The notes beneath the pieces are model-generated. The model saw nothing but the letters and a program-made list of their open reading frames with translations, was not told where the DNA came from and made no database searches. From positions 111,709-175,708 of the forward strand of contig QUFP01000001.1 in NCBI GenBank assembly GCA_003478935.1: DNA of 64,000 nucleotides. The letters are read 5' to 3'. Position numbers and translations under genes: made by a program. Of this stretch, positions 44,219-52,047 are shown piece by piece (positions within the stretch are counted from its first letter, which is position 1; the number at the start of each line of letters is the position of its first letter). Source of the DNA: Firmicutes bacterium AF25-13AC (GTDB taxonomy: Bacteria; Bacillota; Clostridia; Lachnospirales; Lachnospiraceae).

Positions 44219-45057
44219 AACTGTATATCCTCCTTCTTTTTCATTGCCGTACCGGGAGTGGTTGGCGTTTTTTCCTGAGTTTTTGCCACAGAGAGCTTCC
44301 CCAGGACGGAAGGCTTCTCCTGGTTTTCGGGTGTAAAAATACCGCCCTCCGAAACCTCGGCGGCGGCATGTTCCGTTTTGGCCTGTTCCAGTCCTTCAAC
44401 CGTATAGCCAGGTAAAAGAGTACCGTGAACCATAAAATGGTGCTCATATTCTTTCGGGATCGGCGGGGAAATTTCCGTGAATAAATGGGAATAGGCTTTC
44501 TTTCGCCCGTCCAGGTATTTTATGGCTGCGTTCTTATCTGTATATCGTTTCTGGTTTTGTCCGGCAATCTTTGCTCCATATCCCTGCTTCGGGGAATGAA
44601 TACGGACTTCCCATGTCACATACCAGGCAATCGGAACACTCTGTTTGGTTTCTCTGTCATATTTCGTATCTTCCCAAATACTGCAGGTCATCTGATAGAC
44701 CCGGTTGCTGATTTTCTGATCCGCCCTCCAGTTATCGGTGTCTTTCCACTGGTTGCCGGTATGTTCGATCTCCGGTGTACGAAGATATTCCAAAGCCCGG
44801 TTGATCGTCTGTGTTGCCGCTGCCTGCTGTTCCCACTGTTTTGCAGCAGCCACCACGATTTCATAGGCTTTCTGCTCCCCGTCAATACTTCCCTGGCGCA
44901 TGGCTTCCAGGCTATCGGTTCCCATTGTGATCAGAGTAGAAATATCCACATTTTCACAAACTACGCTGTGTTCAATTTTAAGCTCTGATCCCGGCGTCAA
45001 GTGGTCGCCATACCGGTAGGCATGGTAATCCCTGTTTTCTTCCAAAATGCTGTTCAC
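44215..45057 (-). CDS. Conserved ICE protein of unknown function (280 aa)
   Basis: A 280-residue protein. Its centre (ISNRVYQMTCSIWEDT, then WYVTWEVRIHSP) and the IAGQNQKRYTDKNAAIKYLDGR segment resemble the polyvalent-protein modules of ICEs. The C terminus carries KPSVLGKLSVAKTQEK, a linker-like motif also seen in other proteins of this element. It lies 6 bases after the LPD1 gene. No catalytic motif is identified. Confidence 0.65.
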   Translation of the reverse strand: MNSILEENRDYHAYRYGDHLTPGSELKIEHSVVCENVDISTLITMGTDSLEAMRQGSIDGEQKAYEIVVAAAKQWEQQAAATQTINRALEYLRTPEIEHTGNQWKDTDNWRADQKISNRVYQMTCSIWEDTKYDRETKQSVPIAWYVTWEVRIHSPKQGYGAKIAGQNQKRYTDKNAAIKYLDGRKKAYSHLFTEISPPIPKEYEHHFMVHGTLLPGYTVEGLEQAKTEHAAAEVSEGGIFTPENQEKPSVLGKLSVAKTQEKTPTTPGTAMKKKEDIQL

Positions 45058-45063
45058 CTCCTG

Positions 45064-47088
45064 CTATATTTCCGGCTCATGGTTTTTTCTGAAAATCGTC
45101 TGTGCCGGTGATTTTTTATCTGCCGGTCTGTTTGCCGCAAGCTGATCCATCACGGAAGGACGGCCGACGCCGAACATGGATAGCTGACCGTCCGCTGCCT
45201 CACGAAGTTCAGAAACAGAGAGAGGAAGCGTTACATCGGCATGGGTCAATAGCTGTTCCCGTTTCAAATCCTGAATGATCTCGTCAAAAACAGCGTTGAT
45301 CGCACGGCGTTCTTCCCCCACAGGAAAGGCTTTCAATACCTCCATTTCTCCGTCTTTACCGGAAACCAGGGTAAGGGCACAGTCGGCATGGCCTGCCAGA
45401 TAATCCGATGTGTAGGGCAGTTTGTCCTTGATATAACAGGCAAAGGCTCTGGCTGTCATTTCCACATTGCTGTCCCAATAACCGCCGTCTTTTTCACATT
45501 CTTTTCCCATGCGTACCGAATTACGGTAAAAATCAGTTTCCGTCCGTCCAATCTGCGGAGCTTCCTGCGCCTGCATCCTGGAAAGCATACGCTCAAAAAT
45601 TTCCAGCCGTTCCCGTTCACTTTTGGGAATTACCCGGCCGGTAACATTCTTCTTAAATGCGCTGATCTGTCCCACAGAGCCGGGTTCGCCGGACAAAAAT
45701 GCTTCCCGCAAGACTGCGTAGGTTTCCATCTGTTCCTCATTGCCATACCGTTTCAGAGAGGCAAGAACCGAGGAATCCAGCCAGCTTGCCGCATTTTTCC
45801 GGGTGCGTTCTGTTTGTGCTTCCGTGCGCTTTGCTGCCTGTTCCGGTGTTTCCGGTTTATACTTCATGGTGTCAATGAGTTTTTGGAACGGCGCATAGAG
45901 GCGGGGCTGTTCTGACAGCATCCCTTTTGCGCCCATCTTTGTACCAAGATAATCGTCAAGTCCATGCCACCATTCATGTGCCAGCGAACCGGCCCCGTGC
46001 ATTTTCGTAAGATTGATGACTGTACGCAAAGGTTCATAATGAGCCGCAGCATTGCCGCTGCCTCTTGCACCAAAAGCGATAGCAAGCGTTCCCTGATAAG
46101 CAATATCTTTATCGCTGATCTTAAGGGCTGACGCCAGATCCTTTAGTGCTTCAAATCCCATGTTAAGGGAGGTCTGACGGTCGTTCTGGTTCATCCAGTT
46201 TCCAAACTCGCCGCCGCGGAATCCAAATGTATCAAGATAATGCTGTCCGGTGATCTCCACGCCATTCCGATAATCCGGGCCGGTACGTTTGACATGGGCG
46301 AGCTGGGGAGGGACAAACCGGATCTTCCCATTTTTGTTCCTGCCTTTGGCAAGTTCCTGCACCCATTTCAGGGCAGCTTCTTTGGTCTCAAAATTGGTCC
46401 GCAGGATCGAATAGCCTTTTGTCACATAGTAGGTACCGGGTTTCCAGTCCTCATTTTTAGAATAGGTATGTTTCCCGTCGTTGAAGTGGATCGCATAACC
46501 TTTCGGTATTTTCTGCTCTTTGGAAACACAAAACTGTTCCTTTTTTGCTTTCTGAGTAAAGTTGCGCTCAAAATATTCAGCCGAGCGGATCAGCATAGTA
46601 TTGGATAATTTGTTTGTAATCACGGGATTGTCCTGACCCTTTTTCGTTGCCCGGTAATGGATTCCGCTTACCCAGCCCTGTACCTTTTCTAAATATCCAT
46701 TGTCAACGAAAAAGCGGTCATAGGCTCTCATGGCATCCTCCACAGTACGGACATCTGAAAGCACTGTCTGCAATTCCCGGACTGTTTTTATATACTCCTT
46801 TTGCCTCGCAGTCCGTTTTTCCGGGGTGTCATCCGTGCGGTAATACTGAGGAGAGGCGTTTAAGCCGTCCCTTGCTTTTTTGATAAAATAGACCACGCCA
46901 AGAGGAATCCCTTCCTCCAGCATGGCTGCATAGTCCGGCTTTTTCCAGACATTATCCTTTTTCACAAATTTTTCGGCTTCGCGCTCATTCATGGCTTCCA
47001 GATCATCCGCATACAGCCCGCGGTCTTTCCACAGGTCTTTTTTCGCACCGCCGATCTTTTCACCGAAATCTTCATGCACTCCTGCCAA
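45064..47088 (-). CDS. LPD1-domain polyvalent protein with a zincin-like HEWWH motif
   Basis: A 674-residue protein. The middle region (TFGFRGGEFGNWMNQNDRQ, AFGARGSGNAAAHYEP) and GAGSLAHEWWHGLDDYLG near residue 371 match large polyvalent-protein-associated domain 1. HEWWH is a metalloprotease-type HExxH motif with the Glu present. The C terminus has SVMDQLAANRPADKK. Such proteins enter or act early in recipients as anti-defence or processing factors; that role is inferred here. The ATG is coupled to the neighbouring gene. Confidence 0.85.
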   Translation of the reverse strand: MAGVHEDFGEKIGGAKKDLWKDRGLYADDLEAMNEREAEKFVKKDNVWKKPDYAAMLEEGIPLGVVYFIKKARDGLNASPQYYRTDDTPEKRTARQKEYIKTVRELQTVLSDVRTVEDAMRAYDRFFVDNGYLEKVQGWVSGIHYRATKKGQDNPVITNKLSNTMLIRSAEYFERNFTQKAKKEQFCVSKEQKIPKGYAIHFNDGKHTYSKNEDWKPGTYYVTKGYSILRTNFETKEAALKWVQELAKGRNKNGKIRFVPPQLAHVKRTGPDYRNGVEITGQHYLDTFGFRGGEFGNWMNQNDRQTSLNMGFEALKDLASALKISDKDIAYQGTLAIAFGARGSGNAAAHYEPLRTVINLTKMHGAGSLAHEWWHGLDDYLGTKMGAKGMLSEQPRLYAPFQKLIDTMKYKPETPEQAAKRTEAQTERTRKNAASWLDSSVLASLKRYGNEEQMETYAVLREAFLSGEPGSVGQISAFKKNVTGRVIPKSERERLEIFERMLSRMQAQEAPQIGRTETDFYRNSVRMGKECEKDGGYWDSNVEMTARAFACYIKDKLPYTSDYLAGHADCALTLVSGKDGEMEVLKAFPVGEERRAINAVFDEIIQDLKREQLLTHADVTLPLSVSELREAADGQLSMFGVGRPSVMDQLAANRPADKKSPAQTIFRKNHEPEI

Positions 47089-47118
47089 TCTTCATCACCT
47101 CCAGTCAGTGTAAAATTC

Positions 47119-48021
47119 TTATCGCTCCGGGGCAGGGCGACGTTCTTCGTTTTTGTGAAGTTGTGGGAGGTTTCCTGTGAGCCGGTCAGTTTCCCTGCGG
47201 ATCAGTTTGTCCAGAGCGCCTAAATCCTCCGGTGCAATGGCAAACTCCCGGTAATTTTCATACCACAGGCCCGTAGAGATTGCCGCGATGGGCGCAATTT
47301 TCTCCGAACCGGATGGAAGAAGGCGATACACAGGGGCTTCGTCATAAAGAAGCATCTGCTTTGCCGTTCCCTGTGGTATGCGGTACTTATCCATATCCGG
47401 GTTCTGGGCTGCCTCCATATATTGCATATTCAGGCGTTCTTCTAAATCCTGGGGCATATAACGAAATGCCTGATCCATCCACTGTCTGAACATCGTGGAA
47501 TAGTGGTACTGCCATTCCGTAACTTGATTCGGGGCATAAGAAAACCCCCAACTTTTCAGAGCATCTTTTTCGTAAAGCTCCATTTCAGTCCATTCTTTCA
47601 GGCTGACCGTAGCCGCTGAACCATCTTTGCGTTCGATATTGACGCCGCAAGGATAGAGGATATTTCTTTTTATATCCTGCCGCAGCGTGTCTAAATCCAT
47701 CATCAGGACATCTCCGTACAAGTGACCGCCCTCTCTGCGATCCGTATGAAACAGGAAAGCCCTCGCTCCGATAAACTCCGTTGTTGAGATCATTTGATAA
47801 AGATCCGCCGTAGAACAATAAGCAAACAAAGCGTCGGAAAGCCATATGTGATTTTTTCCCATGATGGCAATGGAATCAGCCCCGGTATTTGTCGCCAGAG
47901 AACGCATATTAAATTCGCATTCCCTAAGAAAATCTCCGGCAAAAATATGGAGCTCATACGCAAAGACGGATAAGTCTGTATCACGGATCAAATGAATCTG
48001 CGGTAGTGGTTCCTGATTCAA
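47119..48021 (-). CDS. Conserved ICE protein of unknown function (300 aa)
   Basis: A 300-residue soluble protein starting at TTG 48021 after GGAGGAATTTGA. Segments include GADSIAIMGKNHIWLSDAL, ARAFLFHTDRREGGHLYGD and YAPNQVTEWQYHYSTMF. No signal peptide or membrane helix. It is preceded by a 25-codon gene whose last codons contain its ribosome binding site, so expression is coupled. The function is unknown. Confidence 0.65.
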   Translation of the reverse strand: MNQEPLPQIHLIRDTDLSVFAYELHIFAGDFLRECEFNMRSLATNTGADSIAIMGKNHIWLSDALFAYCSTADLYQMISTTEFIGARAFLFHTDRREGGHLYGDVLMMDLDTLRQDIKRNILYPCGVNIERKDGSAATVSLKEWTEMELYEKDALKSWGFSYAPNQVTEWQYHYSTMFRQWMDQAFRYMPQDLEERLNMQYMEAAQNPDMDKYRIPQGTAKQMLLYDEAPVYRLLPSGSEKIAPIAAISTGLWYENYREFAIAPEDLGALDKLIRRETDRLTGNLPQLHKNEERRPAPER

Positions 48022-48099
48022 TCAAATTCCTCCTTTCATGTGAAGCAGCTCTTTGACCTGCTCATTTTCCGCAAACGGCTGGCTATCTGTCTCCGCCAT
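48022..48099 (-). CDS. Possible 25-aa coupled small protein
   Basis: ATG at 48097-48099 with GGGAGGGATTGA upstream; the product is MAETDSQPFAENEQV and ten further residues. Its end (ATGAAAGGAGGAATTTGA) carries the ribosome binding site for the 300-aa gene, which starts 1 base away. It may be a real small protein or only a translational coupling device. Confidence 0.4.
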   Translation of the reverse strand: MAETDSQPFAENEQVKELLHMKGGI

Positions 48100-48103
48100 T
48101 TAA

Positions 48104-48385
48104 TCAATCCCTCCCATCTGCCGGTAGCTGCCCGCCGGCAATCTTGCCGACAATCTCCGGACCGGTTTCATAAATCTGCATGAGGCGTTTTGCTGTGCCG
48201 CAGGGCTGTGCAGCTCCGCTGGTCCAAAGACGCACTGTGGATGGGGCAACATTCATCAAAAGAGCAAAGCCCTTTTCGTTCATGTCCAGCTTTTTCATCA
48301 GCGATTTAACCATATCGGGGCCGTAGTCTGGACACCGGGAAGCCTCGGCAATCATCTGCAAAGCGGTATTTTCAATTTTTTTCAT
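48104..48385 (-). CDS. Helix-turn-helix (XRE-like) DNA-binding protein
   Basis: A 93-residue protein whose helices MVKSLMKKLDMNEKGFALLM and VAPSTVRLWTSGAAQPCGTA form a helix-turn-helix of the bacterial NadS/HTH-XRE type. The ATG at 48383-48385 is preferred over a TTG two codons earlier, because GGAGG is 9 bases upstream. It could regulate the establishment genes around it. Confidence 0.75.
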   Translation of the reverse strand: MKKIENTALQMIAEASRCPDYGPDMVKSLMKKLDMNEKGFALLMNVAPSTVRLWTSGAAQPCGTAKRLMQIYETGPEIVGKIAGGQLPADGRD

Positions 48386-48417
48386 TTTCAAATCCTCCTG
48401 TTATTTGTTTTCCAGCC

Positions 48418-48642
48418 TTATGCCGGAGCAAAGCTGATCTGGTTGTGTTTCATCCTTTTGGCAAAATCCGGCAGCGAATAATTTACCCCGTCAATTTCTG
48501 CATGGGTGTCATCCAGACGATGACAAACAGCAAAGTGCCTGTCCCCGTTTCCATAGAACAGGCAGAGTAAACCATTGTCGGGAATGGAAAACAGCGCTTT
48601 TCCGGCGCTGTCTGTAAAGCAGATATGTTGAGATCCATTCAT
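48418..48642 (-). CDS. Small ICE protein (74 aa)
   Basis: A 74-residue protein beginning MNGSQHICFTDSAGKALFSI, with CLFYGNGDRHFAVCHRLDDTHAEIDG. The ATG at 48640-48642 has GGGAGGA upstream; the longer in-frame version overlaps the toprim gene and is rejected. The pattern resembles DUF4313-like short proteins of ICEs. The function is unknown. Confidence 0.65.
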   Translation of the reverse strand: MNGSQHICFTDSAGKALFSIPDNGLLCLFYGNGDRHFAVCHRLDDTHAEIDGVNYSLPDFAKRMKHNQISFAPA

Positions 48643-48655
48643 GTTGAAATCCTCC

Positions 48656-49636
48656 CTAAATTGAAACAGCCGCCTCTTTTGGGCGGCGTTGGTGCTGGCT
48701 GGTTTGCAGTTGTTCCCGAACCAGCAGCAATTTCTCATTGTAATCTTTTCCCATCCGGGGAGGGTTGACACTTACCCGGATATGACGGAAACGTTTATCC
48801 TCGTGAAGCATGGTCTTGATTTTCCGGGCATTGACAAATCCGGCAAGGTCGTGGTCCATATAAAGGGTAACACGCCGTATCTCCGGGTGGCGTTCCAGGA
48901 AAGAAGTCAGCGCCACATGGGAAGTACCGCCCAAAGACAAGCGATAACCATTCCATTTCCATCCCTCCAGCTCTTGAAGTGTCGCATGGGAAAGCGCATC
49001 AATAGGAGCTTCAAAGACTGCCACATGCCGGCTGCCCGGACTTTGCGGGGGATAACAAAAGTTATATCCTTTGTCGCTGCCATAGACATCCTTTTTGAGA
49101 TTGCCGCTGATACTGCGCATACAAGCAAACTTCGCTTTCCCGGAATCATCTTTCCCAACAAACACACAAACCGGTTCTCCATGATACCGGGCTTCGTAAA
49201 AAATCCCGGCTTGTAAACACTGGCGAATGACTTCTGAGCTGATCCCCCGTTTCTGCAAATAGGAGACCGCAGCGGTCGCGCAACGTCTGGCCCAGGGGAG
49301 AGCGAATGTTTTCTTTTCCGGCTCTTTTGATACCTGTATTTCTGCCGTACTTCGGTAAGCCGGTTCCTGTGGGATTTCGCCACCTACCAGAGCATGAACC
49401 GCATCCACAAGACCATATCCCCGAATCTGGATCAGGTAGTCCAGCGCATTGATACTCCGTCCGCGGCTGTTCCAGTACCAGTACCTTTTCCCGGTCACAT
49501 ATACTAGACTGTCATGCTCCTTATGCCGGAAATTAGGTCCATCCTGTTTCAGCACGCCGGGTTCATGGAATTGCAGGTAAGTAAACAAGTCAGCTTCCCG
49601 CGCTGCCTGAATCTGTTCTTTGGTTACGCCGGGCAT
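48656..49636 (-). CDS. DUF3991/Toprim-domain primase-like protein
   Basis: A 326-residue protein. The N terminus (MPGVTKEQIQAAREADLFTYL) and HDSLVYVTGKRYWYWNSRGR match the zinc-ribbon-like DUF3991 region. The Toprim domain has VAVFEAPIDALS and RVTLYMDHDLAGF as its Glu and Asp motifs, and RMGKDYNE follows. Such proteins serve in ICE replication or priming of the transferred strand. The start lacks a clear ribosome binding site and overlaps the 12-codon reading frame at 49624-49662. Confidence 0.88.
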   Translation of the reverse strand: MPGVTKEQIQAAREADLFTYLQFHEPGVLKQDGPNFRHKEHDSLVYVTGKRYWYWNSRGRSINALDYLIQIRGYGLVDAVHALVGGEIPQEPAYRSTAEIQVSKEPEKKTFALPWARRCATAAVSYLQKRGISSEVIRQCLQAGIFYEARYHGEPVCVFVGKDDSGKAKFACMRSISGNLKKDVYGSDKGYNFCYPPQSPGSRHVAVFEAPIDALSHATLQELEGWKWNGYRLSLGGTSHVALTSFLERHPEIRRVTLYMDHDLAGFVNARKIKTMLHEDKRFRHIRVSVNPPRMGKDYNEKLLLVREQLQTSQHQRRPKEAAVSI

Positions 49637-49662
49637 AGTACCGGCACAGTGTTTCTTTTCAT
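49624..49662 (-). CDS. Possible 12-codon leader overlapping the toprim gene start
   Basis: ATG at 49660-49662 has GGAGGCAAAGCACA upstream and encodes MKRNTVPVLCPA. Its stop falls 13 bases inside the toprim gene, whose own ATG lacks a ribosome site. This suggests translational coupling or re-initiation. Confidence 0.3.
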   Translation of the reverse strand: MKRNTVPVLCPA

Positions 49663-49713
49663 TGTGCTTTGCCTCCTTCCTGTGATGAAATGAAAAAAGA
49701 CACCCAAAGGTGC

Positions 49714-50586
49714 CTAACAGCCGTACAGGTCGTGATTGACCTCGGCACGGTAATAGCTGTCCATTGTAGCCGGGGCATTATACAGCGCCGCCAGCAGATA
49801 CGCTTTGATGTTTCCGACCTTCGTTGTGTTCTTGTCGATACAGTCAAAGACATACTCTAAGTGGCCGGAATTGATCTTCAGGAACCGGCTCTTGACGATC
49901 TCCCTCGGAAAATCATCTCCGGCAATGCGAATGTAAGGGCGTTTCGACAAAATCACTTCAAGCATAAGTTCAAGGGCTTCATCCAAACGTTCCTTGCCAT
50001 ACCGTAAGACCAGTAAGTCATATTCAATATTTTCTTTGATGATTTCACGATAGGCTTCTATCAGCTCTATCCGATCCATCCCATCCGTGCGGTTTGCCGC
50101 TTCCGGCTCTGCCGGATAGATTGATGGATAAGTTATTGATTTATCTTTTTTTGATTTTTTTGTTTTTAATGGATTAGTATTTAATTGTGCCGGATTTTCC
50201 TGTTCAGGTTCCGCCTGTTTAGGTTTTGCCTGTTCTGGTTTTACCTGTCTTGGATTTTCCCGTTTAGGTGAAAGCCCTGTGTTTTCGGTACTTACAGGCT
50301 GCTCATGGATCGTATATTCAATGTCTCCCAACTGCCCGTTATCATAGCGGAGGCGCTGTCTGGTGAGATAACCATGCCGCTCCAGTTCCTTCAGGGCAGT
50401 AGTGATAGAATCCACACCATCCTTGCAGATATGGGCGAGTCCCTTTGTGGTATAATCCCAATCTTCCGGCAGCGACAACATAAGTGATAAAAGCCCCTTT
50501 GCCTTTAAGGACAACTCCGTATTGCGCAGATGGTGATTGCTCATTATCGTAAAGTCCTTTGTTTTCTCTACACGGAATACTGCCAT
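49714..50586 (-). CDS. DUF6017/replication-initiator-like protein
   Basis: A 290-residue protein. The N-terminal winged helix (FTIMSNHHLRNTELSLKAKG, LPEDWDYTTKGLAHI, ALKELERHGYLTRQR) is that of RepA-type initiators of ICEs and plasmids. A repetitive linker of Pro/Gln/Lys units (KPEQAKPKQAEPEQE) leads to a C-terminal DUF6017 helical domain. It probably starts or licenses replication of the circular element. The ATG has AAAGGAGGCGG upstream. Confidence 0.85.
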   Translation of the reverse strand: MAVFRVEKTKDFTIMSNHHLRNTELSLKAKGLLSLMLSLPEDWDYTTKGLAHICKDGVDSITTALKELERHGYLTRQRLRYDNGQLGDIEYTIHEQPVSTENTGLSPKRENPRQVKPEQAKPKQAEPEQENPAQLNTNPLKTKKSKKDKSITYPSIYPAEPEAANRTDGMDRIELIEAYREIIKENIEYDLLVLRYGKERLDEALELMLEVILSKRPYIRIAGDDFPREIVKSRFLKINSGHLEYVFDCIDKNTTKVGNIKAYLLAALYNAPATMDSYYRAEVNHDLYGC

Positions 50587-50615
50587 TGTACCGCCTCCTT
50601 TCTTCGACTATTCCG

Positions 50616-51137
50616 TTACAAGGCATGATCCCTGCGGTCATAATGGAGATGACCGTCAGAGACCTTCGCATGGTTTTTCAGTTTCACTTCGCCCCGTTCC
50701 TGGCTCTCTAAAAATTTCTGATAGCCGGCATCTGTAAGGAACAAGCGCATCTTATCGCCTTTGTCGCCAACAGGGGAATCGTAAGACAATACATCAAAGA
50801 CGATCATGTGCTTTACTTCTGGATCAAAGCGTTCAAGTGCCATGATGTCATGCCCCTTCAATTTTTCTGCCCCTGATTGTTGTCTGGCCTCGGCGATCTT
50901 TTCTCCAATCGTCCGGGCTGGATAGGGCAGACGGTAATTCTTCTGAATATCTTTTACCAAGTCCATGCACTCTGCATTTGACAGAACACGAAGTTTTGCC
51001 ATAAGACCTTCTGCCGCCTCCCGCTGTTCGGAATTATTTGAATACCGCACGGTCATATAAAGTTCATTCAGGATCTTTGTCTGATAATCGCCCTCCACTT
51101 GAAAGAGCAGCTTTTTTTCCATTTCGTTTAATTCCAT
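50616..51137 (-). CDS. Conserved ICE protein, first gene of the leftward operon (173 aa)
   Basis: A 173-residue soluble helical protein: MELNEMEKKLLFQVEGDYQT at the N terminus, MAKLRVLSNAECMDLVKDIQ, and RLFLTDAGYQKFLES near the C terminus. The ATG has AAAGGAGAT upstream. It is the first gene after the ICE right-end leader with its terminator, so it is the first to be expressed when the leader is read through. It resembles proteins of the same position in other ICEs, with no known role. Confidence 0.7.
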   Translation of the reverse strand: MELNEMEKKLLFQVEGDYQTKILNELYMTVRYSNNSEQREAAEGLMAKLRVLSNAECMDLVKDIQKNYRLPYPARTIGEKIAEARQQSGAEKLKGHDIMALERFDPEVKHMIVFDVLSYDSPVGDKGDKMRLFLTDAGYQKFLESQERGEVKLKNHAKVSDGHLHYDRRDHAL

Positions 51138-51168
51138 GTGGATCTCCTTTCTCTCGAAAATGAGTATG

Positions 51169-51203
51169 AAAAAAGGGCGTCCACCTATAAAAGTGAAACG
51201 CCC
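51169..51203 (-). terminator. Intrinsic terminator in the leader of the conjugation operon
   Basis: Minus-strand stem GGGCGT / ACGCCC with a 17-nt loop, followed by TTTTTTC, lying just upstream of the first gene's ribosome binding site. It should stop most transcripts coming from the ICE end unless antitermination occurs. Confidence 0.75.
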
Positions 51204-51210
51204 ACGGCAA

Positions 51211-51241
51211 CCAGCGGTCAGACATAAAGCCGGACCGCTGG
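51211..51241 (-). other. Leader hairpin next to the terminator
   Basis: A perfect 9-bp stem, CCAGCGGTC / GACCGCTGG, with a 13-nt loop, 7 bases from the terminator stem. It has no U-tract. It may be an anti-terminator partner, a protein-binding leader element or a stabiliser. Confidence 0.5.
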
Positions 51242-51252
51242 CACTATTAAAT

Positions 51253-51383
51253 TTTGTCGTTAATAAAACAGCCTCCTTTTTTCTTTATAGTTTTCGTCAA
51301 TTTTCAACTTGGAAAAGGAATTGAATAAAAGACGACAAACGCTCAAACCCCTTGAAAATAAAGGCTTTTTCTGTTTGTCGTTA
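51253..51383. repeat. ICE right-end repeats (possible integrase arm sites)
   Basis: Direct copies of TTTGTCGTTA at 51253-51262 and 51374-51383, and an inverted copy of TTTGTCGT at 51332-51339. The last copy lies within 10 bases of the point where integrase coding homology begins. Tyrosine-recombinase elements carry such arm repeats near their ends. A minus-strand TATAAT (51383-51388) overlaps the last copy. Confidence 0.5.
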
Positions 51384-51394
51384 TTATACCGTAA

Positions 51395-51565
51395 CGGCAT
51401 TCTCATGCGTCATTGTTGGTTGAAATGGGATTTCAGCCATTGGCGATTGCAGAACGGTTGGGGCATGAGAAGATTGAGACTACCTTGAACACATACTCAC
51501 ATTTGTATCCCAATAAACAAGCAGAATTGGCAGAGAAGTTGGAAATTGCCAATGGAGAGGAGTAG
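51395..51565 (+). pseudogene. Tyrosine integrase, C-terminal fragment
   Basis: 56 codons of a phage-type integrase: RHSHASLLVEMGFQPLAIAE, RLGHEKIETTLNTYSHLYP and a stop at 51565. It includes the box II Arg-His-x-His and the catalytic Tyr. An in-frame TAA precedes it at 51392-51394, and the homology stops there, so everything upstream has been lost or displaced. The simplest reading is that the ICE inserted into this integrase gene of the smaller element to the right; the 5' part would lie beyond the ICE left end. Confidence 0.85.
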
Positions 51566-51567
51566 CT

Positions 51568-51945
51568 ATGAGCGGAGTACACAAATACCCAACAATCAGT
51601 TTTCGTATTTCCCCAAGAGAGAGGGACGAAATAGAAGCAAAAATCAAAGCGAGCGGTATGCAGAAAAAAGATTATTTTGTACGTTCCTGCATTTATAACA
51701 AAGTGTGCGTAGTCGGGAAAAAAGAAGTGATATATCAACTGGTTGAGGAATTACAACTTATGCAGTACAACATTGCGGAAATCCTAAAGCAATTTGAAGA
51801 GCAGGAAATCCTGTTATCAGACGAAGGATTGGAGCAGATGAAAAATGACTGTCTGGATATGCTGAAAGCCATTATATGGATGTTAGACGGAGCAAAGTAT
51901 CTTTGGCAGGGAACTGAAAAAAGTCCTGACAGCGGCAACTGTTAG
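51568..51945 (+). CDS. MobC-like mobilisation protein of the second element
   Basis: A 125-residue protein with a ribbon-helix-helix-like start (YPTISFRISPRERDEIEAKI), then GMQKKDYFVRSCIYNK and a helical C terminus. It matches the MobC/relaxosome accessory family of small mobilisable elements. It starts 2 bases after the integrase stop with GGAGAGGAG upstream, so it was once co-transcribed with the integrase. Confidence 0.8.
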   Translation: MSGVHKYPTISFRISPRERDEIEAKIKASGMQKKDYFVRSCIYNKVCVVGKKEVIYQLVEELQLMQYNIAEILKQFEEQEILLSDEGLEQMKNDCLDMLKAIIWMLDGAKYLWQGTEKSPDSGNC

Positions 51946-52047
51946 GACTTACGAAAAATCGGATAACCTTTGTTATCAAGATATTTACAAAATCAGTATA
52001 ACAGAGGTTCTCCGCAGAAACAACAGAATTTTTGAATGGAGGACTTT

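Noticed and set aside
51175-51241. Adjacent short inverted repeats considered as a CRISPR array
   Set aside because: Only two unlike hairpins with no regular spacers. The terminator/leader reading fits. No CRISPR array or cas gene is seen in the window.
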